From positions 5,108,001-5,172,000 of the forward strand of contig NZ_CP116899.1 of the NCBI RefSeq assembly GCF_030997045.1: a DNA stretch of 64,000 nucleotides. The letters are read 5' to 3'. Position 1 is the stretch's first letter, and each line of letters begins with the position of its first letter. Under the pieces are notes generated by a model. It made no database searches. It was not told where the DNA came from and saw only the letters and a program-made list of their open reading frames with translations. A program made the translations under genes and the position numbers. This stretch comes from Microbulbifer sp. TB1203 (GTDB lineage: Bacteria > Pseudomonadota > Gammaproteobacteria > Pseudomonadales > Cellvibrionaceae). Below are positions 27,064 to 39,700 of this stretch, in pieces.

Positions 27064-27834
27064 ATGGACTTTTTCAACAGCGTAATCGCGTTCTTCCAGA
27101 CTGGTGGTACTTTCATGTACCCCATTCTTGTGGTGGCAGCGCTGGGGGCCGCGGTGGCAGTCGAACGCTATATCCGCCTGCTTTATGAACGCCACACCAA
27201 CCGCGCCATGTGGGACAAGCTGCAGCCGGTCCTGAATGCAGGGGATTTCGACCGCGCGCGCAACCTGGTCAAGCAGGATAACTCCGGCGTGAGCAAAGTG
27301 CTGGCCATGGGGCTGGCCCGCCAGGGCACTGTGCGCCGCCGCGAGGATATCGAGATCGCCATGGAAGAAGAGATGATGGAGATTATTCCGCAACTGGAAA
27401 AGCGCACTCCCTATATCGCTCTCTTTTCCAATATCGCCACCCTGCTGGGTCTGCTCGGTACCATTATGGGCCTGATCGAAGCCTTTACCGCGGTAGCCAA
27501 CGCCAATCCGGCGGAGAAAGCGGATCTCCTATCCGCCAGTATTTCCGTGGCCATGAACACTACCGCCTTCGGTCTGATGACCGGTATTCCTCTGTTGGTG
27601 GTCCATGCGCTGCTGAACTCCCTGACCGGCCAGATCGTCGACAGCCTGGAGATGGCCTCGGTAAAAGCTCTGAACATTATTTCCACCTCCACTCGCCGTC
27701 GCAGCGAAGTGGCTGCGGACAACGACCCGGTGGTTGCCGCCGCGCAGGCCGGGGAAGAAGCCGCTGTGCAGGAAACTGCGGCCGATAAGACTGATGAATC
27801 CACTGGCGAAGAACAGCAGCTGGAAAAAGTGTAA
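27064..27834 (+). CDS. ExbB/TolQ/MotA-type proton channel subunit
   Basis: A 256-residue inner-membrane protein with three membrane segments: about 16-36 (TFMYPILVVAALGAAVAVERY), 118-140 (YIALFSNIATLLGLLGTIMG) and 165-188 (SVAMNTTAFGLMTGIPLLVVHALL). A long cytoplasmic loop (37-115) carries RRREDIEIAMEEEMMEIIPQLEKR. This arrangement and the LLGLLGTIMGLIEAF motif are typical of the TolQ/ExbB family that forms a proton path with ExbD/TolR. The C-terminus has an acidic extension not found in ExbB. The stop overlaps the first ExbD-type gene (TAATG). In Agl-Glt machines this role is played by AglR. Confidence 0.93.
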   Translation: MDFFNSVIAFFQTGGTFMYPILVVAALGAAVAVERYIRLLYERHTNRAMWDKLQPVLNAGDFDRARNLVKQDNSGVSKVLAMGLARQGTVRRREDIEIAMEEEMMEIIPQLEKRTPYIALFSNIATLLGLLGTIMGLIEAFTAVANANPAEKADLLSASISVAMNTTAFGLMTGIPLLVVHALLNSLTGQIVDSLEMASVKALNIISTSTRRRSEVAADNDPVVAAAQAGEEAAVQETAADKTDESTGEEQQLEKV

Positions 27835-28415
27835 TGAGAAGTCGGCGTCACGCTAGAAGCAAAGAAGCTCCAGAGCTGGACATCACCGCCTTTCTCAACT
27901 TGATGGTGGTGCTGGTGCCGTTTCTGTTGGTATCGGCAGTCTTTTCCCGAGTCACCATCCTGGAGCTGAATATGCCGTCCGGCGCGGGCGGCGGTGCACC
28001 TGACGACCCCACGGTGACCGTGGAAGTGGTGGTGCGTAAAGACGTGTTGGAGATCAGCGACGGCGAAAAGGTGATCGCCCGCTTTCCCAACCTGATTGAA
28101 TCCGGGCAGCCGTCGGAGGAAGGCGCGGAGAGCGCTCCGGTAGAAGAGGGCGAAGGCACTCCCATACTGCCCACGGAAGAAGTCTACGACCTGAAAAAGC
28201 TGGCCAAATTCCTACTGGAAGTAAAAGCCAGTTATCCGGAAAAAACCGATTCGATCCTGCTGATGGAGCCGGAAGTTGCCTACGAACATCTGGTGGGAGT
28301 GATGGACGCCGTACGCGGCGCCGAAGTGCGGCAGGAGGGCAGCGACCCGGATGATCCGGAAGCGGTGGAAAGAGTGGTTCTCTTCCCGGATATATCCATA
28401 GGAGATGCGCCGTGA
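27834..28415 (+). CDS. ExbD/TolR-type proton-channel partner, first copy
   Basis: A 193-residue protein with one membrane helix (about residues 15-37). The motif ELDITAFLNLMVVLVPFLL contains the membrane aspartate that carries protons in ExbD and TolR. The rest is a periplasmic domain with a glycine-rich linker (PSGAGGGAPDD) and VEVVVRKDVLEISDGEKVIARFP, then a conserved KLAKFLLEVKASYPEKTDSILLMEP region of ExbD fold. The ATG overlaps the channel gene stop by one base. Its stop overlaps the second ExbD gene as GTGA. Confidence 0.92.
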   Translation: MRSRRHARSKEAPELDITAFLNLMVVLVPFLLVSAVFSRVTILELNMPSGAGGGAPDDPTVTVEVVVRKDVLEISDGEKVIARFPNLIESGQPSEEGAESAPVEEGEGTPILPTEEVYDLKKLAKFLLEVKASYPEKTDSILLMEPEVAYEHLVGVMDAVRGAEVRQEGSDPDDPEAVERVVLFPDISIGDAP

Positions 28416-28951
28416 AACGTGAAAGCCGACGCATGAAGCGTATGGCCCGGAGCCATAAGCGCAAAACCCCGGGCATGAACCTGACATCGCTGATGGATGT
28501 ATTCACCATCCTGGTGTTTTTCCTGCTCACCAACACCTCGAGCAACGAGGCGCTGGAGCCGCCCAAGGTGATCACCCTGCCGGATTCGGTTGTGGAGTCC
28601 AAGCCGCGGGAAACCGTGACACTGATGGTGACAGACGAAGAGATACTGGTCGAATCCAGATCCGTCATCGCCACCGCCGAAGTGATCGATAGCGAGGAGA
28701 CGATAATCCAGGCCATCAGGGAGGCAATGATTGCGGAGATGGACAAGGCGATAACCGTCGCTGCCGCCGAAGTGAAAGAGGGCGCTGAGGATACAGGCGA
28801 AGAAGAAGTCCAACCGGAACCGCCGGAGGTCAACATTCTCGCCGACAGGACCATCCCGTTCAGTCTGCTGAAGAAGGTGATGTCCAGCTGTACTGATGCG
28901 GGCTACACACGGGTCTCCCTGGCGGTTATTCAGAAAGCATCTCAAGGTTAG
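28412..28951 (+). CDS. ExbD/TolR-type proton-channel partner, second copy
   Basis: A 179-residue paralogue of the preceding protein. A highly basic N-terminus (KRESRRMKRMARSHKRK) leads to MNLTSLMDVFTILVFFLLTN, a textbook ExbD membrane helix with the conserved Asp. The periplasmic part has VITLPDSV and a C-terminal DRTIPFSLLKKVMSSCTDAGYTRVSLAV fold typical of the family. It starts with a GTG overlapping the previous stop. Two different ExbD partners with one channel is the AglQ-AglS-like pattern, unlike single-ExbD TonB systems. Confidence 0.92.
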   Translation: MKRESRRMKRMARSHKRKTPGMNLTSLMDVFTILVFFLLTNTSSNEALEPPKVITLPDSVVESKPRETVTLMVTDEEILVESRSVIATAEVIDSEETIIQAIREAMIAEMDKAITVAAAEVKEGAEDTGEEEVQPEPPEVNILADRTIPFSLLKKVMSSCTDAGYTRVSLAVIQKASQG

Positions 28952-28960
28952 TAGAAGTTC

Positions 28961-30334
28961 GTGAGTAATTTTCAACAACAAAGGCAGGCAGTGAGCGGTG
29001 AGCTGGAGACAGTCCGGCACCGCATCAGTGTGCTCGAAGAGGAGCAGCAGCTGATCGATGCCCAGCTGGCGGAACTGCGCAAGGATGAGCCCAAGCACCA
29101 GTTGCTGGACGAAATCTCCGAGCGCCTCGGCAAGCTGGAAGAAGCCGGTGCCGGAGAGCTTTTCTGGGCAGACGACTACCGGGAAGGTGCCTCCGATGCT
29201 GTTATTCGCCGCATACAGCACACCGTCAGCGTCTATAACGACAGCCTCAACCTGCTGCAGGAAAAGCGCCGGCGGGTGCTCAGCAGGATCGAGGACTGCA
29301 ACGAAGAAATTTTCGAGCTGGACGACCGCGCAGAAGAACTGCGCCGGCAGGAAGAGGAAGTCCACTATGAGTTCGAAATAACCCGGGAGATGGAGCCGGA
29401 GGAATACCGGCCCATGAACATGCCCTGGCATACCCGGGGCGAGGACGAGCGGCGTTTCCGCCTCTGTCTGCTCGTTTCCCTGCTGGTGGCGTTGCTGCTG
29501 GGCTATACGGTGCCCCTCTGGCAGCTCCCGGAGAAAGAAGACGAGGTGGTGGAGATTCCCGAGCGTCTGGCCAAGCTGGTGATCGAGAAGAAAACCAAGC
29601 CCAAGCCGCCACCGGAGCCGGAAAAACCCCAGCAGAAGAAGGAAGAGAAAAAGCCCGAGCCCAAGCAGGAGGTGGCCAAGGAAGAGCCCAAGCCCAGCAA
29701 AGTGGAGAAAAAGCAGGCTCGCAAGAAAGCCGAGCGCGCCGGGGTACTGGCCTTCAAGGACAACTTCCAGGACCTGATGGAGGACGACCTGGACAATCGC
29801 CTCGGGGAGCGCACCCAGCTCAGCACCGCGGGCAAGAAGGAGAACCGCAGTCAGCGCTCGCTTATCACCGCGGCCGCCACTGCCGGCAGTGGTGGTATCA
29901 ACACTGCCGAACTCAGCCGCAATGTGGGTGGAACGGGATCGTCGCTGGAAGGTGTAGCCTTCTCACGGGTTGAAAGCTCAATCGGCACCGAGGGAGATTT
30001 CGCCGGCGAAGAGCGTCCGCTCAGCGATGGTGTGGGCCCATCCCGCACCGACGAGGAGATCCAGATCGTCTTCGACCGTTACAAGGCCTCACTGTACAGG
30101 ATCTACAACCGAGAGCTGCGCAACAACCCGGCCCTCCAGGGCAAGATGGTGCTGAAAATCACCATCGAACCGGACGGCTCGGTGTCCCTGGCGCAGGTGG
30201 AATCCAGCGATATGGACTCGCCGACCCTGAACAGCAAGATCGTGGCGAGGGTAAAGCGGTTCAACTTCGGCCCCAAAGAAGGCGTACCGACCATCACCAT
30301 CCTCTACCCGATCGACTTCCTCCCCGCGGCCTAG
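28961..30334 (+). CDS. TonB-like protein with cytosolic coiled coil and AgmX/PglI-type C-terminus
   Basis: A 457-residue bitopic membrane protein. Residues 1-160 are a charged coiled coil facing the cytosol (ELETVRHRISVLEEEQQLID and on). A single membrane helix lies at about 168-188 (LCLLVSLLVALLLGYTVPLW). A proline-, lysine- and glutamate-rich periplasmic spacer (KKTKPKPPPEPEKPQQKKEE) follows, then a low-complexity region and the C-terminal domain from about 365: FDRYKASLYRIYNRELRNNP, GKMVLKITIEPDGSVSLAQV and RVKRFNFGPK, the AgmX/PglI-type relative of TonB. TonB itself lacks a long cytosolic coiled coil. This protein probably transmits proton-driven movement from the ExbB/ExbD complex to envelope parts. 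The GTG lies 9 bases after the preceding stop. Confidence 0.88.
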   Translation: MSNFQQQRQAVSGELETVRHRISVLEEEQQLIDAQLAELRKDEPKHQLLDEISERLGKLEEAGAGELFWADDYREGASDAVIRRIQHTVSVYNDSLNLLQEKRRRVLSRIEDCNEEIFELDDRAEELRRQEEEVHYEFEITREMEPEEYRPMNMPWHTRGEDERRFRLCLLVSLLVALLLGYTVPLWQLPEKEDEVVEIPERLAKLVIEKKTKPKPPPEPEKPQQKKEEKKPEPKQEVAKEEPKPSKVEKKQARKKAERAGVLAFKDNFQDLMEDDLDNRLGERTQLSTAGKKENRSQRSLITAAATAGSGGINTAELSRNVGGTGSSLEGVAFSRVESSIGTEGDFAGEERPLSDGVGPSRTDEEIQIVFDRYKASLYRIYNRELRNNPALQGKMVLKITIEPDGSVSLAQVESSDMDSPTLNSKIVARVKRFNFGPKEGVPTITILYPIDFLPAA

Positions 30335-30768
30335 TGCCGCCCTTAGTTCCCCTCTCCCATTTATGGGAGAGGGGCTGGGGGAGAGGGCCGGGAACGCCGA
30401 GCCCCAGCTCGGCAAGCGGGCCAAAGGCCCGCCACATAAGCCTGCCAACGGTTGGGCAACGGAGCGGCCCATGGCCGCGATCAATCTCTCACCGGGGACG
30501 AGGAGCAAATCAATAACCGAGGGTGACCCAGGCAGCCACCCCGCACCCGCCTACCCGCCACTTAAGAATTCACCTCAAGTTCCCTTGAGAACTGCTTGGC
30601 AAAGCTAAAAAAGTTCCCTGTCAACCCAAGTATTTTTGACCTGCTTCACGGCCGCCTCTTGTGTTTCTGAATAAAGTTCCACCACCGGGTAGTGTCCGCC
30701 CGGCGGCGGTGCCGTGCCGGCACTGCGGGCAGGAAACCTCAAACAAGAATGGCGGCTGAAAAGTAACA
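30335..30768. other. Intergenic region before the giant DUF11 gene
   Basis: No gene is visible. At 30349-30374 CCCCTCTCCCA pairs with TGGGAGAGGGG around a short loop, which may end the upstream operon although no T-run follows; a related hairpin follows infB at 58661. At 30471-30480 a fragment of the GGAGCGGCC repeat occurs. A GC-rich inverted region at 30694-30730 could be part of a leader. I saw no clear promoter and no riboswitch consensus. Whether the giant gene has its own promoter cannot be told. Confidence 0.5.
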
Positions 30769-33700
30769 ATGATGTTGGATGTAATGGGGCGGAAATCATT
30801 GAAGAATGCGCTTGTTGGCTTTGTGCTTGCCTGCTGTGGGGTTCTATTGGCCGCGCCGAAAGCGCTGGCCGACCACAACTGCCCCTCCAACGCGGACGAT
30901 CCCGAATTCTTTAATATCCTGGACCATCGCTTTAACGACAGCTGGTGCACCTTGTGTGGCGACGGGCAGGTGACCATAGAAATCGATCTGCCAGGTATCC
31001 GCAGCGGGGGGCAGGGCACCCAGCATATCGAGAATATCGTGGTAACCGAGGACCTCGGTACCTCAGAGCTTGAGTATATTCCCGGCTCGACAACGACAAG
31101 TGCCGGCGCAGCCGGTGACCCCACAATCAGCGGGACTACATTGACCTGGACTCAGGCACAGTTGTCGGCACTGGCTTCCCGCAATGAAAGCTCAACAATG
31201 ACCATAACCTTCGGTGTGCGCAGCCGCGCCGGCACGGAAGAGGATATAGTCAGCAACAGCCGCGTACTCAATGCGACAGCCTCTTTTGACTACTGTAGTT
31301 TTCCCAGAACAACTGATACCGACAGTCTAGACCTGTATCTCCGCGAACCGCAGCCGTCGATTCAGAACCAGGGGCGAAATGTCGATGCGGGGCAGAGCAA
31401 CTGGACCAACGACGTCTACGGCAATATCAACGACGACGTAGTCTGGCGAGTGCGCATCAATAACGACGGCGATGTGGCCATGCAGGATGTGCGCCTGGAC
31501 ACCATGGTCCCAGATCCCAATACGGATATTGACTACGCCTGTCCCTCGGAGTCGTCCGCATTGGCGGTGGCGAACAACGACGGCGTCGCCCCTGGCGGAT
31601 CGCCTTGTATTTCGGCTGGTCAGACCCTGAACGATTTCGAGATCAACTCGCCGTTTGGCGCTTCCGGTACCCCGGATGTGCCTGTCGGCGGTTACAACGT
31701 GCTCTATCTGGTGGGCAAAGTCACCAGCTCCTGTCAGAACAGCACCAATACAGTCGATGACCTGCAGTGGGGTTGTGATATCACCGGCAACGGCCCCGGC
31801 GGAATCTTGAGCCCCAGCAGCGGCTCCGTCGGGAACCAACCGGAAACCGAGGACCTTATCTCCCTTTCCAACAACAATCTCAATGTCACCGTGGACATTA
31901 CCGGTACCAATACTGCCCAGCCGCTAGGGGCCGCCGGCTATGTGACCATCACGCTCAACAACCAGAGTGGCGGTTCGGTCAAGGACATTGTCTTTACCAA
32001 CGACCTGCCTGACGAATATGTAGTGGATACCACCTACGATCCGCAGATCCTCGCGATAAACCGTGGTGTAGACGGTCATGGCGCAAATTACAACGCAACC
32101 TACCCCGGTATGGCGGACATACTGGAGTGGCGTGTAGGCTCCACCTGGAATCAGTGGGATTCCGACCCCCTCGCCAACAACCAGCCTGAATTCCGCCTCC
32201 TGAGCAGCACCGCACATCCGGATTACCCGGATCAGGAAAACATGATGCGACAGGGGGACGAAATCGTGATTCGTTTCCGTATCGTCACAATTGAGCCGAA
32301 CTTCTACGATAAAATTGCCGATCTCGATGTGCCGGAAGAAGTGGCGGGTGCGGGCGACCCGAATAGCAACATCCCTCTCGCGGACAATGTCCTGAGCATT
32401 GACTTTGAGGATTTCTGCTCCGTCAACAATCCGCCTACTCAAATCGAGAATACACCGGTCGAACCGGACCCGGAGGACCTGGACTTCCTCGCCCAGCCGC
32501 CGCTCTATATTGTGCGTGACAGTGGCACCACCACAATGACTGTCGAGCTTATAAATAACGGAGGCCATGAGGCCAACGACCACTATGTCTACGTCACCTT
32601 TGGCGAGGCCATGACAGTGGTGAACCCCGGCAGCTGTAGCCCGGTAGCGACTCCGGACTATCCAAACTCAAGTAGTACTCATCCCCTGTGGGAACTGCCG
32701 GTTTTTTTGCCTAACAGTTCCAGTGTTTATCTCTGCGACAACCTTGGGGCTATACAGCCAGGACAAGTAGTGCCGTTGAATTTCGATGTGCAGAGAAACC
32801 ACTCCGCCGTCGATGACGATCTGACCTTCCGTGCGGATGTTGTGGGTGTGATCACTCTCTCAGACGGTACAGAGCTGGGCTTCCCTGCACCGGCTAGTGT
32901 TTCCGGGACCTTCCCCGACCAACAGCAGGCCAATAACTATACCCTGGACGGTATCCGGGCCAAGGCGCTGGGCTTTAATCTCGTCAAAGAGCGTGCAAAC
33001 GAGTGTACCGAGCTGACCGCTGAGGCCGCTTTCCCCAATGACCAAATTATTATCGGCGAAGATTGTGGTTTCGAAATCTATGCCGGCGGTTGGTTTGGTT
33101 TCGATACCCCTGGGTATAATCTGATCGAGGTCAGGGACATCACCGTCAGGGATGATATGCCCGACGGTCAGGGCTATATTGCCGACAACCGGCTTGCCTG
33201 TAGCGAGGTGACTCTTCCCAGCCCAGATTCAAAGTGTAATGAGATAACCGGAACCGTTAACGAATTGGGAGGGCTCAATAGTCCATTGAGTGAGCTGGAT
33301 CTGGAATGGGATATTGTCGATCCTGTTTCAGTGCGGGACTACTGGTTCCTCAGCGACATGACTACGCGGCTGTTGAACGATCCGGTGGATGCCGTCGCAG
33401 ACCCGAACCAGCACGCGAATGTGAGTACTGACTTCGGGCGGGCGCAGTTCACCGCGGTATTCGATAGCGAGACCATCACGGTCGACAACTACAGTGGGGT
33501 GCCCGCTAATATTCCCGGATATCCTGCCGAGTCCGAATGGCGTGAAGATCTCACCATCACAGAGCCCAATATAGAAGTAGAGAAACAGGTCTGTAACGAA
33601 AACCTCTACGGCCTGGGCACCACCTGTAGCAATTTTGTCGATCTCACCGATGAAGGGCACCGGGACCAGACTTATATCTTCCGCCTGACCCTGACCAACC

Positions 33701-36700
33701 GCGCGGCGGACAATGGGGTTGCCCGCGCTCCGGCCTACGATGTAGTGGTTACCGACACCCTGGACCCTTCTGGCCAGATGTGTGTGCAGCCAATGGACGC
33801 CGATGGCATGGACAACGACGCGGATGGCGCATCGGAAACCACCAGTGGCAGCGATGGTCTGGCGGGTACCAGTGCCGGAGCCAACGACTACAGTGAGGCC
33901 ACTCACTGTGGAGACGGCGGTACCCCGGCGATTGTCACCTTCTCCTATACCCACTCCTCGGCGCTGGAGCGGATCAATCCCGGCGAGACGGTGGAACTCT
34001 ACTACCGGGTCAAGCCGCACCAGTCGGTTGCGCCGCAGCAGTTGTTTACCAATACCTTCTTCGCGCAGTACGACAGCCTGGAGGGTGATTTCGGCAACCA
34101 GAACCCGCCGCAGATCGACAGCGATGCGGACAACGACGGCAACGCGGACGGCACTCCGGCAGAGGGCCGCGCCCGCCACTACCAGTCTGCTGATGCGGAT
34201 GCGCAGATGCGCATTATCGAAGTACAGGCTCAGCCGAAGGCTGCCCTGGCACTGTCCAACGGCACCGCCAGTGGTACCAGCCGCGATACCGTAGTGGTGG
34301 GTGAGGAAATCCGCTACCAGTTGACCACCCAGATCCCCGCGGCCAAGCTGCGCAACTTTATTATTCGCGACGAACTGCCTGCGGGAATGCGTTGTATCGA
34401 AGGGCAGATGGTCGACCTGGATGCGGCTCCCTACGATGCCGCGGGCTTTGTGCCCGGGGGTACCTTTACACCCACCTGTACCAGTACCGGTAGTAGCGAC
34501 TATATCGAGTGGAACTTCGGTGACCAGGAGCTGACCACGGTTACCGGCAGCCTGTTCGATTTCCCGGTGGAGTTTATCGCGCGCATAGAGAACAGCACTA
34601 ATACCGATAACGGCAATGTGCTGGTCAACGGTGGCAGCGGCACCGTCGCGGAGGTGCGCTATATCGATGAGGGCGGGAACCTGGTAGTGGTGCCCTTTGA
34701 CGCCCACGAAGTGGAGGTGCTGGAGCCGAATATCCAGCTCACCAAGTCTTTCGCCGTTCCCAGCAGCGATGCGGACGATATCCTTACGGTGACCGTAACC
34801 GCGGAAAATACCGGTACCGCCAACGCCTACAACTTGCAGGTGCTGGATGACCTCAGCGGCAAGAAACTGACCTTCCTGCAGGCCACTGGCGTTGCGGGAA
34901 CGGATCCGCCCAATAATATTGATACGACTACTGTCGGTGCCAATGCACCGATATTCAGCTGGAACCGCTCCAATGCCGATTACGCCATAGCACCCGGCGA
35001 GTCCAAGTCCTTTACGTTCCAGGTGCAGGTAGACCAGGACGTAGAACCCCACGAAATTCTCGACAATACCATCCAGGCCCGCTGGCAGTCGCTGCCAGGG
35101 CAGGATGTAGCCCTTAACAGCTCCAACAGCATCGGTACCGATGGTGCCGCCGATGGTATGCGTATCGGCGTGCTGCCAAATGCCGGCGATGCGATCAACG
35201 ACTACGAAACCAATGCCGCGGCACAGACGGAAGTCCCGCCGCTGCAGTTCATCAAAACCGACCTGGATCCCTCTGTGGTTCCCACCATCGGTGCGCACAA
35301 GCAGTTCCAGCTGGAAATCCAGTTGCCGGAGGGTCTCAGCCAGAACGTGGTGGTGACTGACCAACTCGGCGTTCCGGAAGGCTATGTGCTGACCCACAAC
35401 GCCGATTACGATATCACCTACGAATTTATCGGCATCGAGCAGATTAACGGCGTCTCCCCGGATGAGGCCGCATTCAATAGCTTCCCAGGAGATAACACCG
35501 CCGGCAATGCAATTTGGGATGTCGGCACTGTCGATACCGAGAGCGAGAACGACACTGCCGGCAGTGCCATAGATCCGGTGATTCGCATTACCTATTTCGC
35601 CCGGGTCGAAAACGACCTGGCCACCGATGACGGTGACTCGCGGCAGAACAATGCGGTGCTGTCCTATAACAACGGCGAAGATGGCACGACGGAAAACCTG
35701 AACGACAATACCGCCGCAGTAACCGTGGTTGAGCCGCAGCTGATCATTGATATGATCGTCAGCAATGCCACTAACCCGGGCAATCTGCCAGTGGGCGGCG
35801 ATGTGCTGGAATATGTGATTACCATTCAGCACGACGGCACTTCCACCGCGGACGCCTTCGACCTGAACCTGGTGGATACCCTCCCGCCGGAGCTGCAGTT
35901 CGACAGCAGCTTTACCCCAACCGCGACGGTTAACGGAGCTGCGGTTCCCGGCTTCGTCGCTACGCCGGCGGGCGTGCCCGCCGGCCCGCTGGTCTGGGGC
36001 CGCGATAACGGCGACAACAATCTGGACCTGCCCCTGGGCGGCACCCTGCTGCTTACCTATCATGCACAGGTAACCGGAGTATTCGGCCAGCCGATCAACA
36101 ACAGCGTAATGCTGGACTGGACCTCCCTGGACGACAGCAGCATCAACGACGCCGCCTACGAGCGTGACGGTGAAGGTTGTCCGGCCATTTCCGCCCCGGA
36201 TGACTACTGCGCTGGCCCCGCCGAGGCGAGTATCGATACTGAGGACAACACCAGCATCGCCAAAACCGTAATCGCCGATACGGATACCGATACCACAGTT
36301 GGCGAAATGCGCGTGGGTGATACCGTCACCTACCGCCTGGAACTGAATTTGCAATCCGGCACCACGCCGGCGGTCACCGTGAGCGATCAGCTGCCGGCAG
36401 GCCTGACTTTCGAATCCGTGGTCAGCGTCAACGGCGATACCAGTGCACCCTACAGCGACAGCCTGAATGGCTTTACCTACAGCGCCAACAGTGTGCCGGC
36501 CGCCGACGCCACTGGCACAGTGACCTGGGACCTGGGGGATATCACCAGTGAATTCGGCAACACCAACGCATTCCTAATCGAATATATGGCGCGGGTTACC
36601 GAGGACTCCGGTATTGCTGTGCCGAGCGCGACGCTGACCAATACGGCGGTGCTCAATTACACCGGCGCTTCCGCGACGTTGCAGGACGATGCCAGTATCA

Positions 36701-39700
36701 CGGTGCTGCAGCCGGTGATCGACGGCCTGACCAAGACAGACGCCACTTGGCCCACATCTCATATGAATGTGGACCCGGCCAACGACGTGATGCAGTTCAC
36801 CCTGCAGGCTTGTAACTCCGGCCTGGCGCCGGCTTACGATCTGTCGCTGATCGACAATTTGGCCACGCAGATGGACGAGACCTCCATCGCCAATATGCAG
36901 GTTTCCGTCGATGGCAACCCGCTGGCCGACGGCAGCGATTACACCTATACCGCGCCGGCCGCCCGCGGCGGCGATATGCTGTTTGAGTTCAGTGCACCTG
37001 TCCCCGCCGGCGCTTGCCTGGATATCTACTACGAGATCGGTTTCCACACCGATATCGGCGGTGGCGAGACCTGGGAAAATACCTTCACCGTCAACGACTA
37101 CTGGTCCCTGCCGGCCAAGTCCGGCCAGCAGTACGGGCCGGTGCCGCTGCCGACTCCCTATCCGATGGGCACCGCCGCTACCAGCGTAACGCCGCCGGCA
37201 AAAACGCTGCAGTCCGACAGCACCGCCGCGGTGGGCGAGGAAGTGGTCTACCGTATCCAGGTGCCCGGTAGCGCCACCACCTCGGCAATTTACGATGTGG
37301 CGATTACGGATACCCTCGATCCCAGCCTGGAACTGATCCAGGTGCAGGAGATCAACGGCTTCGCGTTTACCGACAATACCAGTGGCAACGATATTGCGCT
37401 GGCGGTGGATCTGATCCCCGCCGGCTCGGTGGCGATTTTCGAGGTGACTGCGCGGGTGGCCAACAATGCCACTGCCCAGGCGGCTCACAGCTTCGACAAC
37501 CTAGCCAGCTATACCTATGCGGAATTCGATGGCGGCACGCCGGAAAACGGCGGCAGCGATACCGCGGAAACCCTGACCATCGTCGAGCCGGAACTCACCC
37601 TGACGAAAACCGTTGCCAACCAGACCAATCCAGGCAACGACCCGGACGCCGGCGATGTACTGCGCTTTACCCTGGACCTGACTGCCGCGGGCAACCCGGA
37701 AAATTCCGATGCCTTCGACCTGATCGTCAACGAACAGCTGTCCCTGGGACTGGAACTTGTTCCGGGCAGTGTCACTTTCGGCGGTGCTGCGATTGCCGAC
37801 CCGGCAGTGACCGGCGACGGAGTCAACACCGCGCAGACCCTGGACTGGAACCGCACCAACAGCAATCTGGATATCGCCGCCGGCGGCAACAGCCAACTGG
37901 TGTTCGACGCAGTGGTGCTCGACAGTGTGCTGGCCGCTACCGATCTCTCCGGCACCAGCCGCATCGAGTGGACCAGCCTGGACGAAGACAACACCAGTCC
38001 CTACGAGCGCAACGGTTCCGACGGTGTGGGCGGGCTGAATGATTACGTGATCGAAAACTCCATCGCCCAACTCACAGCCGCCAACGACAGCACCATTGCC
38101 AAAACCCGCCTGGACGACAGCTACGGCACCGGCGATGCGCAGCTGCGCGTGGGCGACTTCGTCGAATACGAACTGCGCCTGAATCTGCCGGAGGGTAGTG
38201 CGCCCAACGCGGCAATTATCGACACCCTGCCGCAAGGCATGGTGTTCGACGGCACTCTGGCGATCAACGGCGACAACAGCGCTCCGTTCGCTGCAGCTGC
38301 GCCTTTCAGTCACGGCGATATTATCGAGCCGGTACCGGCCGGCGATCCGGCTGCGGGGCCGACCACGGTGACCTGGAATATTGCCGACCTGATCAACAGC
38401 GGCGATAACAATGCGGCCAACGACGAGTTCGTAATCCGCTACCGCGCACGCGTGCTGAACCAGGATGTTCATCCCTGGCCGGCCAACAATACGCCGCTCA
38501 CCAACAATGTGGATTTCAACTTCGACGCCGCCACAGGTGTCGAAAACCGCAACGATGGTGAAACTTTGGATCTGCTGCAGCCGGAGCTGGCCGTGGCGAT
38601 CATCTCCAACCCGGCGGACGGCGCTACTCTCGCACCCAGCGACACCGTCGACTACACGGTAACCATTACCAACAACGGCTCGGCACCCGCCTACGACACG
38701 GTGTTCCGCGACACCATTCCGCTCGGCCTGCGCCAGGGCGGTGTCACGGTGCAATCCACCAGCGTCAACGGCGCTGCGGTCGCGGATCTGGCGCCCGCCT
38801 ACGATACGTCCACTGGCGAGGCGGTATGGAATTTCGGCACGGGCACTGCCTATGCCATCGATCCCGGCCAGGCGCTGGTAATGACCTATCGCGTACAGGC
38901 GGACCCGAACCTGGGCGCCGGCCTGAATATGCAGAACGCTGCCTTTGTCGAAATTTATTATTCGCTGGACGACGACAACCTGCCGTCGCTTGCCGGCGCT
39001 ACCGCGACCGTGGATATGCGCGAGGACTACGGTCCCACCGCACCACAGAGCGTGCAGTTCAATACCCCCAACGCGGCGCCGCTGCTGATCGAAAATACCC
39101 AGCCCACCGCGTCCATCGGCGAGCCTTTCCGCTATCGCGTCACTATTCCGGAAACGCCGCAGACCACTGCGCTGCACGATGTGCGGGTATTGCTGAACCT
39201 GGGTGCTTCCGCCGCGGACCTGGTGTTCGTCGAGGCGGCCAAAGTTTCCGGCAGCGCGGCTTTTACGCCGATCAATACCGGTTCCGACACCGACCTGGTG
39301 ATCGAGGACACCACCAATGGCATCGACGTGCCGCCGGGTGAACAGGTGGTGGTGGATATCACCGTGCGCCTGCGCGACGTCAATCCGCCTAACGTGGACG
39401 GGCTGACCTTCAACAACAGCGCCAGCTACAACTACAACTACGAAAATGACAACGCCGCGGCCGGGCAGGGCGTCGGTGCGGGTAACACCACCGCGGATAT
39501 GACCGTGGTGGAGCCCACCGACCTCACCATGACCAAGACCGGCCCCACCAGCGTGCAGTCCGGCCTGCCCGGTCGCTTCACCCTGGACGTGCACAATATC
39601 GGCACCGGCCCGGCCTGGGATATCACCGTTACCGACCTGCTGCCTAATAACGATCCGGGCGGCATGTGCGAGACGCCGCCGGCAAACTTTGCCGCGGTTA

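Noticed and set aside
30335..30768. c-di-GMP riboswitch before the giant surface-protein gene
   Set aside because: Such a control would make sense, but I could not find the conserved core of the GEMM motif in this region.
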